NCBI GenBank assembly: GCA_020849295.1
Contig: JADLGN010000029.1
Coordinates: 42,288-106,287 of the forward strand
Reading direction: 5' to 3'
Source of the DNA: Bacteroidia bacterium
Lineage (GTDB): Bacteria > Bacteroidota > Bacteroidia > NS11-12g > UBA9320
Length of the DNA stretch: 64,000 nt
Below, piece by piece: positions 8,378 to 17,680 of this stretch. Both the position numbers and the translations under genes were made by a program. Under the pieces are notes generated by a model, which saw only the letters and a program-made list of their open reading frames with translations, was not told the DNA's origin and ran no database searches. Every line of letters starts with the position of its first letter. The stretch's first letter is position 1.

Positions 8378-9211
8378 ATGTTATATAAACAGTTTAAAAC
8401 ACAACCCGTACAAGCATTTTACAAACTCCTGATTTTTTCAATTATTAAAATTTTAATTGCATCAATAATTGTATCTATTTTATATTTTTTAATAATAAAA
8501 TTGCTTGTAACAAATTTGATAGATAAAAATGGTATAAGTCAAATATCAGAAATAGTAAAACAACAACAAAATGCATCAGACATGATTAGTCAGTCAAAAA
8601 AAATGCAGGATTTAATTTTAAAATATCCACAGATAGTTCCCCTGATGCTTTTTGGATTTGGCATTTTGCTTATAGCCACATCTTTTTTGATTTCATTTAC
8701 CCAAAAAATCATAAAAGATAAAATTATGGACAAGAAAATAAATATCGGTAAATCAATAATTCCTGATAGCAGAGATTTAAATATATTAATATATGTATTA
8801 TTGTTTTTACCTGTTTTTTTATTAGTTTTTAGTTTGTCTATTGCCAGTATAAGAGTAAATCCGCTAATTAGTATATTTTCATTATTTTTTATGATAATGG
8901 TTATACTTCGCAGTGTTTTGTTAATTCCCGGAATTGTAATCGGGGATATGAAATTTAGAGAAGCAATGAGATACTCATTCCAAAATATCGGATTTGGCAG
9001 AGCTGTTAAAATAGCCATTTTTGGTGTACTTATATTTTTTATGTTAACAATAGTTCTCAATGCAATTTTATATTTCCCAATGAATTTTATAAAATTTGAC
9101 AAGTCTGATTTGTTTTACAATTTTTTGATATTGTTTTTTCAATCTGGAATAGTGTCGGTAGGTTTAGCGTCACTTTTTACCAGATATGCAAATTTTGAAG
9201 AAGTATTTTAA
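8378..9211 (+). CDS. Polytopic membrane protein of unknown function
   Basis: The 277-residue protein has about six predicted TM helices: near residues 20-45, 87-107, 137-155, 160-185, 210-230 and 245-268. A charged loop between helices 1 and 2 holds VKQQQNASDMISQSKKM. The motif VIGDMKFREAMRYSFQNIGFGRAVKIA before the fifth helix resembles the repeated helix-loop segment of membrane proteins of the DUF975/GPDPase-membrane type, but I cannot assign a family. It follows the DUF547 gene by 9 bp and is probably the last gene of that operon. Confidence 0.6.
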   Translation: MLYKQFKTQPVQAFYKLLIFSIIKILIASIIVSILYFLIIKLLVTNLIDKNGISQISEIVKQQQNASDMISQSKKMQDLILKYPQIVPLMLFGFGILLIATSFLISFTQKIIKDKIMDKKINIGKSIIPDSRDLNILIYVLLFLPVFLLVFSLSIASIRVNPLISIFSLFFMIMVILRSVLLIPGIVIGDMKFREAMRYSFQNIGFGRAVKIAIFGVLIFFMLTIVLNAILYFPMNFIKFDKSDLFYNFLILFFQSGIVSVGLASLFTRYANFEEVF

Positions 9212-9279
9212 TTAATTAAGCAAAAATATATTGTTTCATTGTCTAATTATCTTTAAAATTGTAGCATAAAATCATTAAA

Positions 9280-9819
9280 ATGAAAAAAATACTAATAATT
9301 TTTCTTTTTGCTTTAGCAGCAATACCTTTTCAAAATTGTAATCAAAACGGAAATGATGATCCTCCGGTAGATACAATACCTGTTGTAAAACAAGAACCGG
9401 TAAATACTTTTAAGTTCAACGGAATCACTACTTATAAACTAAAGTGGGACAGTACTGTAATGATAGGTCAATACAGAGCAAACACTGACCAAACCACAAT
9501 TACAGTATCTGGTAATGATGGCAATAAGCATGCAGAATTTGAATTGAAGTTCCCCGGAAACAAAATTGGTTCTTATAAATATTCAATTTCACCAAGTTTT
9601 GTTAATATTTCATTATCTACAGGAAGCGGAGTTACTAAAAAGGAATATGAGTTTACTACTCAACCAAATAAAGAAATGACAATAAATGTAACTAAATACG
9701 ACCCAATTGGAGGAAGAATAAAAGGCACTTTTTCAGGTGATTTGCAGGAAGCAGGCAGTCTTGCTACTGCTACAATTTCTGCAGGAGCATTTGAGGTTTA
9801 CAGAGTAGAAGACCAATAA
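9280..9819 (+). CDS. Secreted protein of unknown function
   Basis: The 179-residue protein begins with a signal peptide (MKKILIIFLFALAAIPF). The following NC-NQNGND contains a Cys, but the preceding residues do not form a good lipobox, so lipidation is uncertain. The mature part is beta-rich with alternating polar residues and reads like a small extracellular beta-sandwich, with VDTIPVVKQEP as a likely linker. I do not recognise a family. It stands alone and ends in its own terminator. Confidence 0.55.
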   Translation: MKKILIIFLFALAAIPFQNCNQNGNDDPPVDTIPVVKQEPVNTFKFNGITTYKLKWDSTVMIGQYRANTDQTTITVSGNDGNKHAEFELKFPGNKIGSYKYSISPSFVNISLSTGSGVTKKEYEFTTQPNKEMTINVTKYDPIGGRIKGTFSGDLQEAGSLATATISAGAFEVYRVEDQ

Positions 9820-9846
9820 TAGAATTTATTTATATAAAAATAATAT

Positions 9847-9871
9847 AAAAAGCCGATTTATTCGGCTTTTT
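9847..9871 (+). terminator. Intrinsic terminator
   Basis: A 10-bp stem, AAAAAGCCGA and TCGGCTTTTT, with a 5-nt loop is followed by more T residues. It ends the transcript of the secreted protein gene before fabG. Confidence 0.85.
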
Positions 9872-9888
9872 TGTTTTAACACATAAGA

Positions 9889-9919
9889 TTGGCAAAAAAT
9901 AATTAACCGATTATTTTTG
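9889..9919 (+). promoter_or_regulatory. fabG promoter giving a leaderless mRNA
   Basis: TTG at 9889-9891, a 20-bp gap, and TATTTTTG at 9912-9919 form a Bacteroidota promoter. The -7 element ends only 4 bp before the fabG ATG, so transcription should begin at or next to the start codon. Confidence 0.6.
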
Positions 9920-9923
9920 CAGT

Positions 9924-10676
9924 ATGACAAAATTATTAGAAGGCAAAACAGCAATAATAACTGGTGGTACACGCGGTATTGGTAAAGCCATAGTTTTAAA
10001 GTTTGCAGAAAATGGAGCAAATGTAGCTTTTACATATTCAAGTTCGGCTCAGGCAGCTATTGATTTAGAAAATGAAATAAAGCAAAAGTTTAATGTTAAA
10101 ATTAAAGGATACAAATCAGATGCATCAGTTTTTGCCGAAGCAAACGAATTGGTTGAAAATATTACGAAAGATTTTGGAGAATTTCATGTTTTAGTAAATA
10201 ATGCAGGAATCACCCGCGACAACTTATTAATGCGTATGAGTGAAGATCAATGGGATGAAATAATGCAGGTAAACCTAAAATCTGTATTCAATATGACCAA
10301 AGCATCAGTTCGCAATTTTTTAAAAATTAAAGGTGGTTCAATTATAAATATGTCATCAGTTGTAGGTGTTAATGGTAATACAGGACAATCAAACTATTCA
10401 GCATCAAAAGCCGGTATTATTGGCTTTTCAAAATCTATTGCAAAAGAATTAGGTTCACGAAATGTGAGATGCAATGCAATAGCTCCAGGATTTATACAAA
10501 CAGAAATGACAGAAAAATTGGGAGAAGAAGTAATTAAATCTTGGGCAGAACAAATTCCATTAAAAAGAGGTGGTACAACTGTAGATGTAGCAAATCTTAC
10601 CTTGTTTTTAGCTTCAGATTTGTCGTCATACATTACAGGGCAAGTATTAAGTGTGTGCGGAGGGATGTTGATGTAA
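9924..10676 (+). CDS. fabG: 3-oxoacyl-[acyl-carrier-protein] reductase
   Basis: This 250-residue short-chain dehydrogenase reduces 3-oxoacyl-ACP with NADPH in fatty-acid elongation. It shows TGGTRGIGKA (cofactor loop), NNAGITRDNLLMRM, the Ser-Tyr-Lys catalytic set (SSVVG ... NYSASKAG), and the C-terminal ITGQVLSVCGGMLM typical of FabG. Length is normal. Other short-chain dehydrogenases look similar, but the NNAGITRDNLLMRM segment is FabG-specific in practice. A gene for a lipoprotein follows after 11 bp. Confidence 0.93.
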   Translation: MTKLLEGKTAIITGGTRGIGKAIVLKFAENGANVAFTYSSSAQAAIDLENEIKQKFNVKIKGYKSDASVFAEANELVENITKDFGEFHVLVNNAGITRDNLLMRMSEDQWDEIMQVNLKSVFNMTKASVRNFLKIKGGSIINMSSVVGVNGNTGQSNYSASKAGIIGFSKSIAKELGSRNVRCNAIAPGFIQTEMTEKLGEEVIKSWAEQIPLKRGGTTVDVANLTLFLASDLSSYITGQVLSVCGGMLM

Positions 10677-10687
10677 TTAAGTTTTTT

Positions 10688-11491
10688 ATGAAAAAATTCA
10701 CTTTATATTTTTTGCCTATTTTATTATTATTATTATCCTGTACTTCCAAAAAAGACAAACTTAGCGAAGAAATTTTTAAGCTTGAAACATCTGATTCGTC
10801 ATCAAGTGCAAGTGGGTTGAATAATTTAGCAGATAAGTATTTTGAGTACTATAAAAACTTTCCTAAAGATTCAATATCTGAGATATACTTGTACAAAGCT
10901 TTTATGTACAAATACCTTTTAAGTAAATGGGAAGAAGCATTTAATTTTTCTGGTGAATATGTAAAGTCCTATGGTAAAACTGAAAATTTTTACAATATAA
11001 GTTTGAAAAAAGCTGATATCTATAATTCAAAATTAAAGAATATTGATTCGGCTGTTTATTATTATTTGCTTTGCGAAAACAAAATTCATTTTTCTGCTCA
11101 TGAGTATCGCAATGCTGCATCAACATTAGAAATTTATGCAGCTTCAAAAACACAAAAAGATACAATTCTAAAAGCTGAAAATTTGTATTATGCAGCAAAA
11201 TTTTATCAATTATGTATTGATTTTGAAAAAGCTGCAAACCTTTATTTGAATATAGGTTCTAATTTTTTAAAATTCGATAAAAGTCCGCAGGCACTTTCTT
11301 CTTCGGCATTTATATTTTGGAATGAGTTGAAAAATGCTGAAAAAGCAAAAGAGGTTTATAAACTACTTACACAAAAATATCCTGAAAGTGAAGAAGCAAA
11401 AGAAGCTTTGATAATTTTAAAAGAAAATATGCTTGGTATGACTGATGAGCAACTTGCAGAATATTTAATTAATAAAAATCAGCAAAAATAG
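10688..11491 (+). CDS. TPR-containing lipoprotein
   Basis: The 267-residue product starts MKKFTLYFLPILLLLLSC, with a lipobox (LLSC), so it should be lipid-anchored. The mature part is all-helical with repeated aromatic/Ala helices (AENLYYAAKFYQLCIDFEKA, KAKEVYKLLTQKYPESEEAKEAL), typical of tetratricopeptide repeats that mediate protein contacts. The frame is open upstream into fabG, but the ATG before the signal peptide at 10688 is clearly right. It may be cotranscribed with fabG. Its partner is unknown. Confidence 0.75.
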   Translation: MKKFTLYFLPILLLLLSCTSKKDKLSEEIFKLETSDSSSSASGLNNLADKYFEYYKNFPKDSISEIYLYKAFMYKYLLSKWEEAFNFSGEYVKSYGKTENFYNISLKKADIYNSKLKNIDSAVYYYLLCENKIHFSAHEYRNAASTLEIYAASKTQKDTILKAENLYYAAKFYQLCIDFEKAANLYLNIGSNFLKFDKSPQALSSSAFIFWNELKNAEKAKEVYKLLTQKYPESEEAKEALIILKENMLGMTDEQLAEYLINKNQQK

Positions 11492-11498
11492 ATTTAGA

Positions 11499-12017
11499 TT
11501 AATTTTTTGATAACTCGACAATTTTTTCTTCCAATTCGTTCTCATCACCTTCAATATATCCCGTGTGAGTAAAAACAATTTTACCGTTTTTGTCAATTAA
11601 AAAAAGAGTTGGGGGATTGGTAACATTCATTGCCCTTTTTAGATCGCTATTTATATCAACTAATACATCATAAGTCCAGTTTTTACTAGTTACAAAAGGC
11701 TTAACTTTTGGTGCAGTTCTACTATCATCAATAGAAACAGCAATTAATTTTACATTGTATTTTTTTTGCCATTCATCATACAAATTATCAATATTAATCA
11801 ACTCTTGAATGCAGGGTTTACACCATGTAGCCCAAAAAGATACAATAGTGATTTGTCCGGGAGTAACACACTGTGCAAAATTTACAGTTTTCCCATCAAG
11901 GTCTTTAACAGATATTTGAGGCAACGAATTAGTTTTATTGGCTGTGTCATCTTCAATTTCAATTGAGTAAGAATTTAAAGATATAAAGGCAAAAATCAAG
12001 AATATTATATTTTTCAT
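11499..12017 (-). CDS. TlpA-like periplasmic thiol-disulfide oxidoreductase
   Basis: The 172-residue protein has a signal peptide (to about residue 18), then a thioredoxin fold with the active site WCKPC (Cys66 and Cys69) inside VSFWATWCKPCIQEL. The cis-Pro segment NPPTLFLIDKNGKIVFTHTGY also fits TlpA/ResA-type proteins that reduce disulfides outside the cytoplasm, for example in cytochrome maturation. It converges with the TPR lipoprotein gene, only 7 bp apart. Confidence 0.88.
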   Translation of the reverse strand: MKNIIFLIFAFISLNSYSIEIEDDTANKTNSLPQISVKDLDGKTVNFAQCVTPGQITIVSFWATWCKPCIQELINIDNLYDEWQKKYNVKLIAVSIDDSRTAPKVKPFVTSKNWTYDVLVDINSDLKRAMNVTNPPTLFLIDKNGKIVFTHTGYIEGDENELEEKIVELSKN

Positions 12018-12070
12018 TATTAAATCAAATCAGAATTTTACAATTTAAATGCCAAAATTAAATAAAATAG

Positions 12071-13456
12071 TTATTTAATTACTTCTAATGTTAATACTTT
12101 ATTTTTTTTAAAATAATATTCAGCCAATATCGCAAACCCATTTTTGTGAATTATAGTGTATGCAAGCTCTGATTTTTGAGTATCTTCATTAAATTTATTT
12201 GCTTTTAATACCAATTGCTTTATGTATCCAGATTGGTATGTATTATTATATAACAGTTTTCCAAAATGATGAGTTGAGTAAAAATTCCAATCATCATTCA
12301 TTACACACATATTAGATTTTTTGATATACTGTCGTGTGTTTATCATACTATTTCTCATAAAATTGTCTTTATTATCAGTATTTGTAAACCATTTTAATTT
12401 ACCCTCAGTATTAATGTAAAATGAAAGATTTCCTATATAAATTCCATTGTAAATATTGTTCATATTTATAAAAAATCCACTGTCTGCATCGGCTTTCACT
12501 CCCCAATATTTTTCTTTTCTTATAATTATTTCTTCACTTTTCTTAAAAATACTTTTGAATGGATATAAATAGAAGCTAGAATAACTTAGGTTTTTGTCAA
12601 AACTTGCCCACCAAAACCCTCTTGAATCATTACTTGGCAAAAATGTTCCATAATTGCTGGAGAAACTAGACGAAAGATTTCCAAACATATAAATGTTGTT
12701 TTTGTATTCAACAACATACTGGCAATTCCAGTCATTTTCAGAATTAAAAGCAAAGCCATAATGATTCTTTATTTCTAGTGTTTTGTATATAGTGTCAATA
12801 AAATGCCCATCTGTTTTGTGTTTATAAAATATAATATGTAATTTGTTATGGTTTGATTCGGGAATTGATTGATATGACAAAATTGTATCATTAGATACCT
12901 TAATTATTTTTAAAGCTGTATTTTTTACAGCTTCAGTTAATTTAGTTGGCAATAATTTACATTGATTAATAAGCGATTTATTATTTACTAAATAAATTTT
13001 AATTTGATTATCTATATAATTTGCTAAGTAAAGTTTGTTTTTAGAAATAAAAAATTCGCAATTTTTCATTTCCAGCGATTTGTTCAGTTTTTTTTCTTTA
13101 AAATATTCTCCTGTTTCTATATTTACTTTCGAAACATATATATTCTTTGATTGATTTATTATGAAAATAGAACTGTCGTTGTGCAAAAATGTAAAATAAT
13201 TAGCAGATCTTCTCCCATTGTCATCAATAAACTTACACTCAGTTTCCCATTCTATTTCCATTTCGTTGTTAATTAGTGTAGCATAAAATGATTTTTTTTT
13301 ATTTTGCTGCCTAATTACCAACTGTCCAAATTTATGCATATCAACTAAGGCAACAACCTTAAGTTTGCTTTTTTTTGTAGGGATCTCAATTTTTTGAGAA
13401 AACATGTGGTTTGAGAAAATTAGAATTGTGAGGTAAAGCAATACATTTTTAATCAT
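12071..13456 (-). CDS. Large secreted protein of unknown function
   Basis: The 461-residue product has a signal peptide (MIKNVLLYLTILIFSNHMFSQ). The mature part has many short beta-strand-like segments rich in Asn, Tyr and Lys, possibly a beta-propeller-like fold; I see no catalytic motif. The frame is open to a TTG at 13474, but that TTG lies within a TAAATTTG promoter element (13472-13479), so the ATG at 13456 is preferred. It is not in an obvious operon. Confidence 0.6.
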   Translation of the reverse strand: MIKNVLLYLTILIFSNHMFSQKIEIPTKKSKLKVVALVDMHKFGQLVIRQQNKKKSFYATLINNEMEIEWETECKFIDDNGRRSANYFTFLHNDSSIFIINQSKNIYVSKVNIETGEYFKEKKLNKSLEMKNCEFFISKNKLYLANYIDNQIKIYLVNNKSLINQCKLLPTKLTEAVKNTALKIIKVSNDTILSYQSIPESNHNKLHIIFYKHKTDGHFIDTIYKTLEIKNHYGFAFNSENDWNCQYVVEYKNNIYMFGNLSSSFSSNYGTFLPSNDSRGFWWASFDKNLSYSSFYLYPFKSIFKKSEEIIIRKEKYWGVKADADSGFFINMNNIYNGIYIGNLSFYINTEGKLKWFTNTDNKDNFMRNSMINTRQYIKKSNMCVMNDDWNFYSTHHFGKLLYNNTYQSGYIKQLVLKANKFNEDTQKSELAYTIIHKNGFAILAEYYFKKNKVLTLEVIK

Positions 13457-13471
13457 ACTTATAAATAATTT

Positions 13472-13479
13472 CAAATTTA
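13472..13479 (-). promoter_or_regulatory. -7 promoter element of the secreted protein gene
   Basis: The minus strand reads TAAATTTG, 15 bp upstream of the ATG at 13456. It helps to decide the start of that gene. Confidence 0.45.
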
Positions 13480-13632
13480 AAAAATCAAATTTAATAGTTT
13501 AATCTAATTGATTAAATAATTTTAAAAGCTTAGTATTCAGCAAACAAAATCAATAATTGAAAATAATTTTTGAAAATTAAAAATTAGTCTTTAATTAGCA
13601 GATTAATTCAACAAAAGTATATCGCGTATAAG

Positions 13633-13717
13633 TAATACCTCTACCAAAAAATAGTCTTTTTTTTAAAGCAAATAGCTTAATTGAGATTAAAGTTAAATTA
13701 TTATTTAAGAGGTATTA
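13633..13717 (+). promoter_or_regulatory. Long-range inverted repeat masking the sigma factor start
   Basis: TAATACCTCT (13633-13642) is exactly complementary to AGAGGTATTA (13708-13717), which ends on the first base of the sigma factor ATG. The 65-bp gap is AT-rich. In an mRNA including both arms, the purine-rich AGAGG and the start codon would be paired. Confidence 0.4.
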
Positions 13718-14298
13718 TGAAAGAGTATCAGATTTCCGACCAGTTATTAATCAAGAATTACCGCAAAGGTAATGAGGCATGTTTTGAAATGTTGCTTAAC
13801 AGGCACAAATCAAGGGTATTTACTACAATATATTTAATAGTGAATGATAGATATATTGCTGAAGATATTTTTCAAGAAGCATTTATTAAAGTAATTAAAA
13901 CAATTAAATCAGAAAAATATACTGAAGAGGGTAAATTTTTACCTTGGTTACTTACTATTGCAAGAAATTTGGCAGTTGATTATTTTAGAAGAAAACAGAA
14001 AATGCCAATGATTACCAATTCATCCGGTGAAGACATTTTTGCAACACTCCCTGTTTATGAAGAGAATAGAGAGGAAAAACTTATAAATGAGCAAAAAGAA
14101 GGAATAGTAAGAGAATTAATAAAACTTTTGCCAGAAGACCAAAGAGAAGTACTTGTTTTACGGCATTATGGCGAACTTAGTTTTAAGGAAATTGCCGATA
14201 TGACAAATGTAAGCATAAATACTGCTTTGGGCAGAATGAGATATGCAATTCAAAACTTAAGAAAGCTAATAACTGAAAAGGAAATATCATTAAGATAA
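13717..14298 (+). CDS. ECF-family RNA polymerase sigma factor
   Basis: The 194-residue protein has sigma region 2 (ACFEMLLNRHKSRVFTTIYLIV ... AEDIFQEAFIKVIKTI, with core-binding and -10 recognition helices) and region 4 (LPEDQREVLVLRHYGELSFKEIADMTNVSINTALGRMRYAIQNLRK, a helix-turn-helix for -35 recognition). The frame extends upstream to 13681, but ATG at 13717 gives the normal length. A small gene follows, then a convergent TonB receptor. No canonical zinc-finger or FecR-type anti-sigma is nearby. Confidence 0.93.
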   Translation: MKEYQISDQLLIKNYRKGNEACFEMLLNRHKSRVFTTIYLIVNDRYIAEDIFQEAFIKVIKTIKSEKYTEEGKFLPWLLTIARNLAVDYFRRKQKMPMITNSSGEDIFATLPVYEENREEKLINEQKEGIVRELIKLLPEDQREVLVLRHYGELSFKEIADMTNVSINTALGRMRYAIQNLRKLITEKEISLR

Positions 14299-14401
14299 AA
14301 TTATCTTACTGAAATTTAGTGTTTTATTTTCTTTTTTTTATACTTATGCAATAAATCATGTTTAATGCGTTTTTATTTTAGAATTTTTATAAACATATTA
14401 T

Positions 14402-14641
14402 ATGATTAGTAACTTTACTCAAAATGATTTAATTCAATTTATTTATGGAGAAGCCGACAAAAATTTAGAAGATGAAATAAAATCGGCTTTAAATAGTGAT
14501 GTTATGTTATTCGAAACATATTGTCAAATTCTCGATACAGTAAATAGTTTAGAAAACTTTAAATTGAACCCTGATAATACATCTTTGAGAATTATCATGG
14601 AAGAATCAACAATTATACAAGGTGAAAGTCTTGTAAATTAG
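14402..14641 (+). CDS. Small acidic protein downstream of the sigma factor
   Basis: The 79-residue protein has no signal or TM segment. Its start (FTQNDLIQFIYGEADKNLEDEIKSALNSD) resembles the N-terminal helical part of Bacteroidota proteins encoded after ECF sigma genes, in which LIQFIYGE is followed by an E-rich helix. It could be a cytoplasmic anti-sigma-like or regulatory partner, but this rests on position and on that resemblance only. It lies 103 bp after the sigma factor, and its stop overlaps the stop of the convergent receptor gene. Confidence 0.6.
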   Translation: MISNFTQNDLIQFIYGEADKNLEDEIKSALNSDVMLFETYCQILDTVNSLENFKLNPDNTSLRIIMEESTIIQGESLVN

Positions 14642-16950
14642 AAAGTGTAATTCACTGCAATACTTGGCATTACAGGCAATTGATTTACTCTTTCGTTTTT
14701 TATTCTATTATAATAAAAAACATTTTTTCTGTTATAAACATTTATACAGCTGAATGTAGCTTCAATATTATTTTCTTTTCCGTTTTTAATTTTAATTTTA
14801 AAAGTTTTGCTTGCAGAAAAATCAAGGCGGTGGTAATATGGCAACCTCCCAAGATTTTGTCCGGCATAAATAATTCCTAAATCACCATTATCAGTTAAAT
14901 AATCAGTAGTTGCTCCTTCATTAAATGATAAATATTCGTAGTATCCTTGAGTTTGTGTGAAAGGGAAACCAGAACCAAAATTCCATCTTAAATTTATATC
15001 TAATGATTTATCTTTTAAAAATTTATAAGTTCCAAGCAAATTTAAGTTATGCCTTCTGTCAAAATGTGGCTGATATTTTTGAATACCGTCATATCTCGAA
15101 ACGTTGTTGTATGAATATACTCCCCAAAAATATATCTTTTTGTAACTTGATTTATAGGTAATATCATAGCCCCAAGCCCTACCAGTTTCGCCTATATAAT
15201 CGTTTCTTACAAACCATGGGTATTTTTGATTTTCGGGAGTATCATCAAATATTTTATCGCGGTTAATATTGGTTAATTGGGTGAATTCTTTAATATAAAC
15301 TTCAATATTAATTTCATTTTCTTTATTAAAATCATATTCAACACCTGCTACTCCATGAATTGATTTTTGTAAACGGTTATTAAATTTTGTTTTGCCAACT
15401 TGCGATGGGTACTCGTCTGGTCCTGATAAAAAGCCATAAAATAAATTTACTACATCTTTGTCGCTTGTAGCACTCATAAGGTTTTGAGAGTACATGCCAC
15501 TTGATGCTTTAATTCGCAATTTTTTACTTATATTGTATTTAAATCTTAAGCGAGGCTCTGGACTTATGTCGTTAAATGAAGCGTAATACTGTAAGCGAAA
15601 ACCTGTTTCAACAATCAGTTTTTTTCTTACTCCAATATATTTATATCTTGCAAATCCATTTAATTCAGTAGTGTTTTCGTATTGATTAATTTCTCTATTT
15701 GCAGCGTTAAAAAGATTAAAATCTGTTCTGAAGCCATTTATTTCAAGCCCGTATTGCAGTTCATCTTTGCCTAAATAACTAATAAAATTCATCCCTGCAT
15801 AAAATCCGTTTATGCCTGAACTGCGTGGTTTATTGTCTTTTTCTGCTTGAGCCATTTTATAATTACTCCAAGTAAAGGTTGTATTGATTATGGTACTTGA
15901 ACCAGAAGGTAATAAAAAAAACTTGCCTCCAAAACCTTTTGAAACCCAATTGTACTTTGATGAATTTGTAAAATCAACATTGTCGCTATGATTAAAAGCA
16001 AAAAAATTAATTTTACTACCTGAAGAACTATTAATGGAAATTTTACCATATAAATCATCAAATGAATATGGTAAATTACCCTTGCTGGCATAGTTATAAA
16101 ACATTTTTGATGTTTTATCTAAAAAAGAATTTTTATATGAAAATATAAAAGATGTGCTGCTTCCAGTTTCTGAATCGAACTTTTTAAGCGGACCTTCAAG
16201 CATTATTTTTGAGGTAAAAGTATTAATACTTGCTTTTCCTTTTATCATATTTTTATCACCATCGCGTGTTTTTACGTCTATAATTGCCGATATTCTGCCA
16301 CCGTATTCTGAGCCAAAACCTGCACTGTAAACTTCAGTATTTTTTATAATATCAGCATCAAATACTGAAAATAGCCCAATTGAATGAAAAGGATTGTATA
16401 TAGTCATTCCGTCAAGCATTACTCTATTCATTACCGGCGAACCACCTCTAATGTATAACTGCCCGCCCTGATCACCCGTAAATACAACACCTGGTAATAC
16501 CTGTAAGAATTGTACCAAATCGGGTTCTCCACCTACGCTTGGTATCATTTTCAATTCTTTCGAAGTTATATTTGTAATTGAAATATATACATCTTTTTGT
16601 TTTTTCTGCTTTTCGGCAGATATATTCACTTCCCCCAAATCAATTCCTTTTTCGAGCAAAAAAAAATTTCTTGTCAAAATCTTATTTTCATTAAGAACTA
16701 TTCTTAGCGAAACAGTGTCATATCCTAAAGCGCTTGAAGTTATATTGTATGTTGCGGCATTTAATTTTGATAAAATATAATAACCGTCAGCATTTGTGGT
16801 TGTTCCTATTTTTGTTTCATTTATAATTACATTAGCATAAGGTACCGGCTCACCGGTTTTTTTATTATATACAAAACCTCTTATTTCTGACTTTTGTGCA
16901 TAAGCTATATAACTGAAAATTATAGCAAAAAGTCCAAATTTTATTCTCAT
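14638..16950 (-). CDS. TonB-dependent outer-membrane receptor
   Basis: The mature protein of about 750 residues follows a signal peptide (MRIKFGLFAIIFSYIAYAQ). It starts with a carboxypeptidase-D-like beta-sandwich (GFVYNKKTGEPVPYANVIINETKIGTTTNADGYYILSKL pattern, about residues 22-100). A plug domain follows (DLVQFLQVLPGVVFTGDQGG, LYIRGGSP, VMLDGMTIYNP), then a 22-strand-type barrel ending in a terminal Phe (AVNYTF). It would import a large substrate using TonB energy; no SusD partner is next to it, so it is not a classic Sus pair. I chose ATG at 16950 over 16965 because it places the signal peptide at the N-terminus. Confidence 0.92.
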   Translation of the reverse strand: MRIKFGLFAIIFSYIAYAQKSEIRGFVYNKKTGEPVPYANVIINETKIGTTTNADGYYILSKLNAATYNITSSALGYDTVSLRIVLNENKILTRNFFLLEKGIDLGEVNISAEKQKKQKDVYISITNITSKELKMIPSVGGEPDLVQFLQVLPGVVFTGDQGGQLYIRGGSPVMNRVMLDGMTIYNPFHSIGLFSVFDADIIKNTEVYSAGFGSEYGGRISAIIDVKTRDGDKNMIKGKASINTFTSKIMLEGPLKKFDSETGSSTSFIFSYKNSFLDKTSKMFYNYASKGNLPYSFDDLYGKISINSSSGSKINFFAFNHSDNVDFTNSSKYNWVSKGFGGKFFLLPSGSSTIINTTFTWSNYKMAQAEKDNKPRSSGINGFYAGMNFISYLGKDELQYGLEINGFRTDFNLFNAANREINQYENTTELNGFARYKYIGVRKKLIVETGFRLQYYASFNDISPEPRLRFKYNISKKLRIKASSGMYSQNLMSATSDKDVVNLFYGFLSGPDEYPSQVGKTKFNNRLQKSIHGVAGVEYDFNKENEINIEVYIKEFTQLTNINRDKIFDDTPENQKYPWFVRNDYIGETGRAWGYDITYKSSYKKIYFWGVYSYNNVSRYDGIQKYQPHFDRRHNLNLLGTYKFLKDKSLDINLRWNFGSGFPFTQTQGYYEYLSFNEGATTDYLTDNGDLGIIYAGQNLGRLPYYHRLDFSASKTFKIKIKNGKENNIEATFSCINVYNRKNVFYYNRIKNERVNQLPVMPSIAVNYTF

Positions 16951-17030
16951 TATTACGAGTCGCAATTTATTTTAAATTTAGTTAATGATATTAAGTTTTT
17001 TATAAAATATGTGTTTGTTTTTACAATCGT

Positions 17031-17678
17031 TTATAAAAACACCGAACTTCCAATTCTCACCATATTGCTTCCTTCTTCTATTGCAATTTGATAATCACTA
17101 CTCATACCCATTGAAATTATTGAAAAATAGTTTTTGTCAGCAAATAGCTTTGACTTAAGTAAATTAAATATATGATTTAACTCCCTAAATTCTTTTCTTA
17201 TTTTATTATTGTTTTCTGTAAGTGTTGCCATTCCCATTATTCCTTTAATTTTAATATTTGATAATTGCATTATTTCAGTACATGTTTTTTCAGCATCTAT
17301 TGGGTTTATTCCAAATTTAGACTGCTCTTCGGCAATGTGAAATTGTAATAAAATATCAATTGTCCTATTGTTTTTTATTGCTTGTTTATTTATTTCTTTT
17401 GCCAGTTCTATACTATCTACAGAGTGTATCAGACATACAAAAGGTGCAATATATTTTACCTTGTTACTTTGTAAGTGTCCAATCATATTCCATTCAATAT
17501 CTTTTGGCAGTTTTTCGTATTTTTCTATTAAATCCTGCACTCTGTTTTCTCCAAAAAACTTGTATCCGCAATTGTAAACTTCCATTATTTGCTCTATAGT
17601 TCTCATTTTTGTTACAACTACTAATTTTACTTTTTTCGGTAGATTTTCGTTGATTTTTTTCAGGTTTTCTTTAATCAT
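17031..17678 (-). CDS. yggS: YggS/PROSC-family PLP homeostasis protein
   Basis: The 215-residue protein has the YggS hallmarks: VKLVVVTKMRTIEQI with the PLP-binding Lys, the FGENRVQD motif, and DIEWNMIGHLQSNKVK. Further on come HSVDSIELAKEINKQA and a C-terminal SMGMSSDYQIAIEEGSNMVRIG. The family binds pyridoxal phosphate without known catalysis and keeps vitamin B6 and amino-acid pools balanced. It is divergent from the DUF4296 gene, with only 15 bp between the two start codons. Confidence 0.95.
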   Translation of the reverse strand: MIKENLKKINENLPKKVKLVVVTKMRTIEQIMEVYNCGYKFFGENRVQDLIEKYEKLPKDIEWNMIGHLQSNKVKYIAPFVCLIHSVDSIELAKEINKQAIKNNRTIDILLQFHIAEEQSKFGINPIDAEKTCTEIMQLSNIKIKGIMGMATLTENNNKIRKEFRELNHIFNLLKSKLFADKNYFSIISMGMSSDYQIAIEEGSNMVRIGSSVFL

Positions 17679-17680
17679 TG

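Noticed and set aside
8590..9102. A 170-residue open frame on the minus strand
   Set aside because: It is antisense to the polytopic membrane protein; its own composition shows no domain and no promoter.
10541..10687. An upstream extension of the TPR lipoprotein inside fabG
   Set aside because: It lies in another frame of fabG; the signal peptide sets the true start at 10688.
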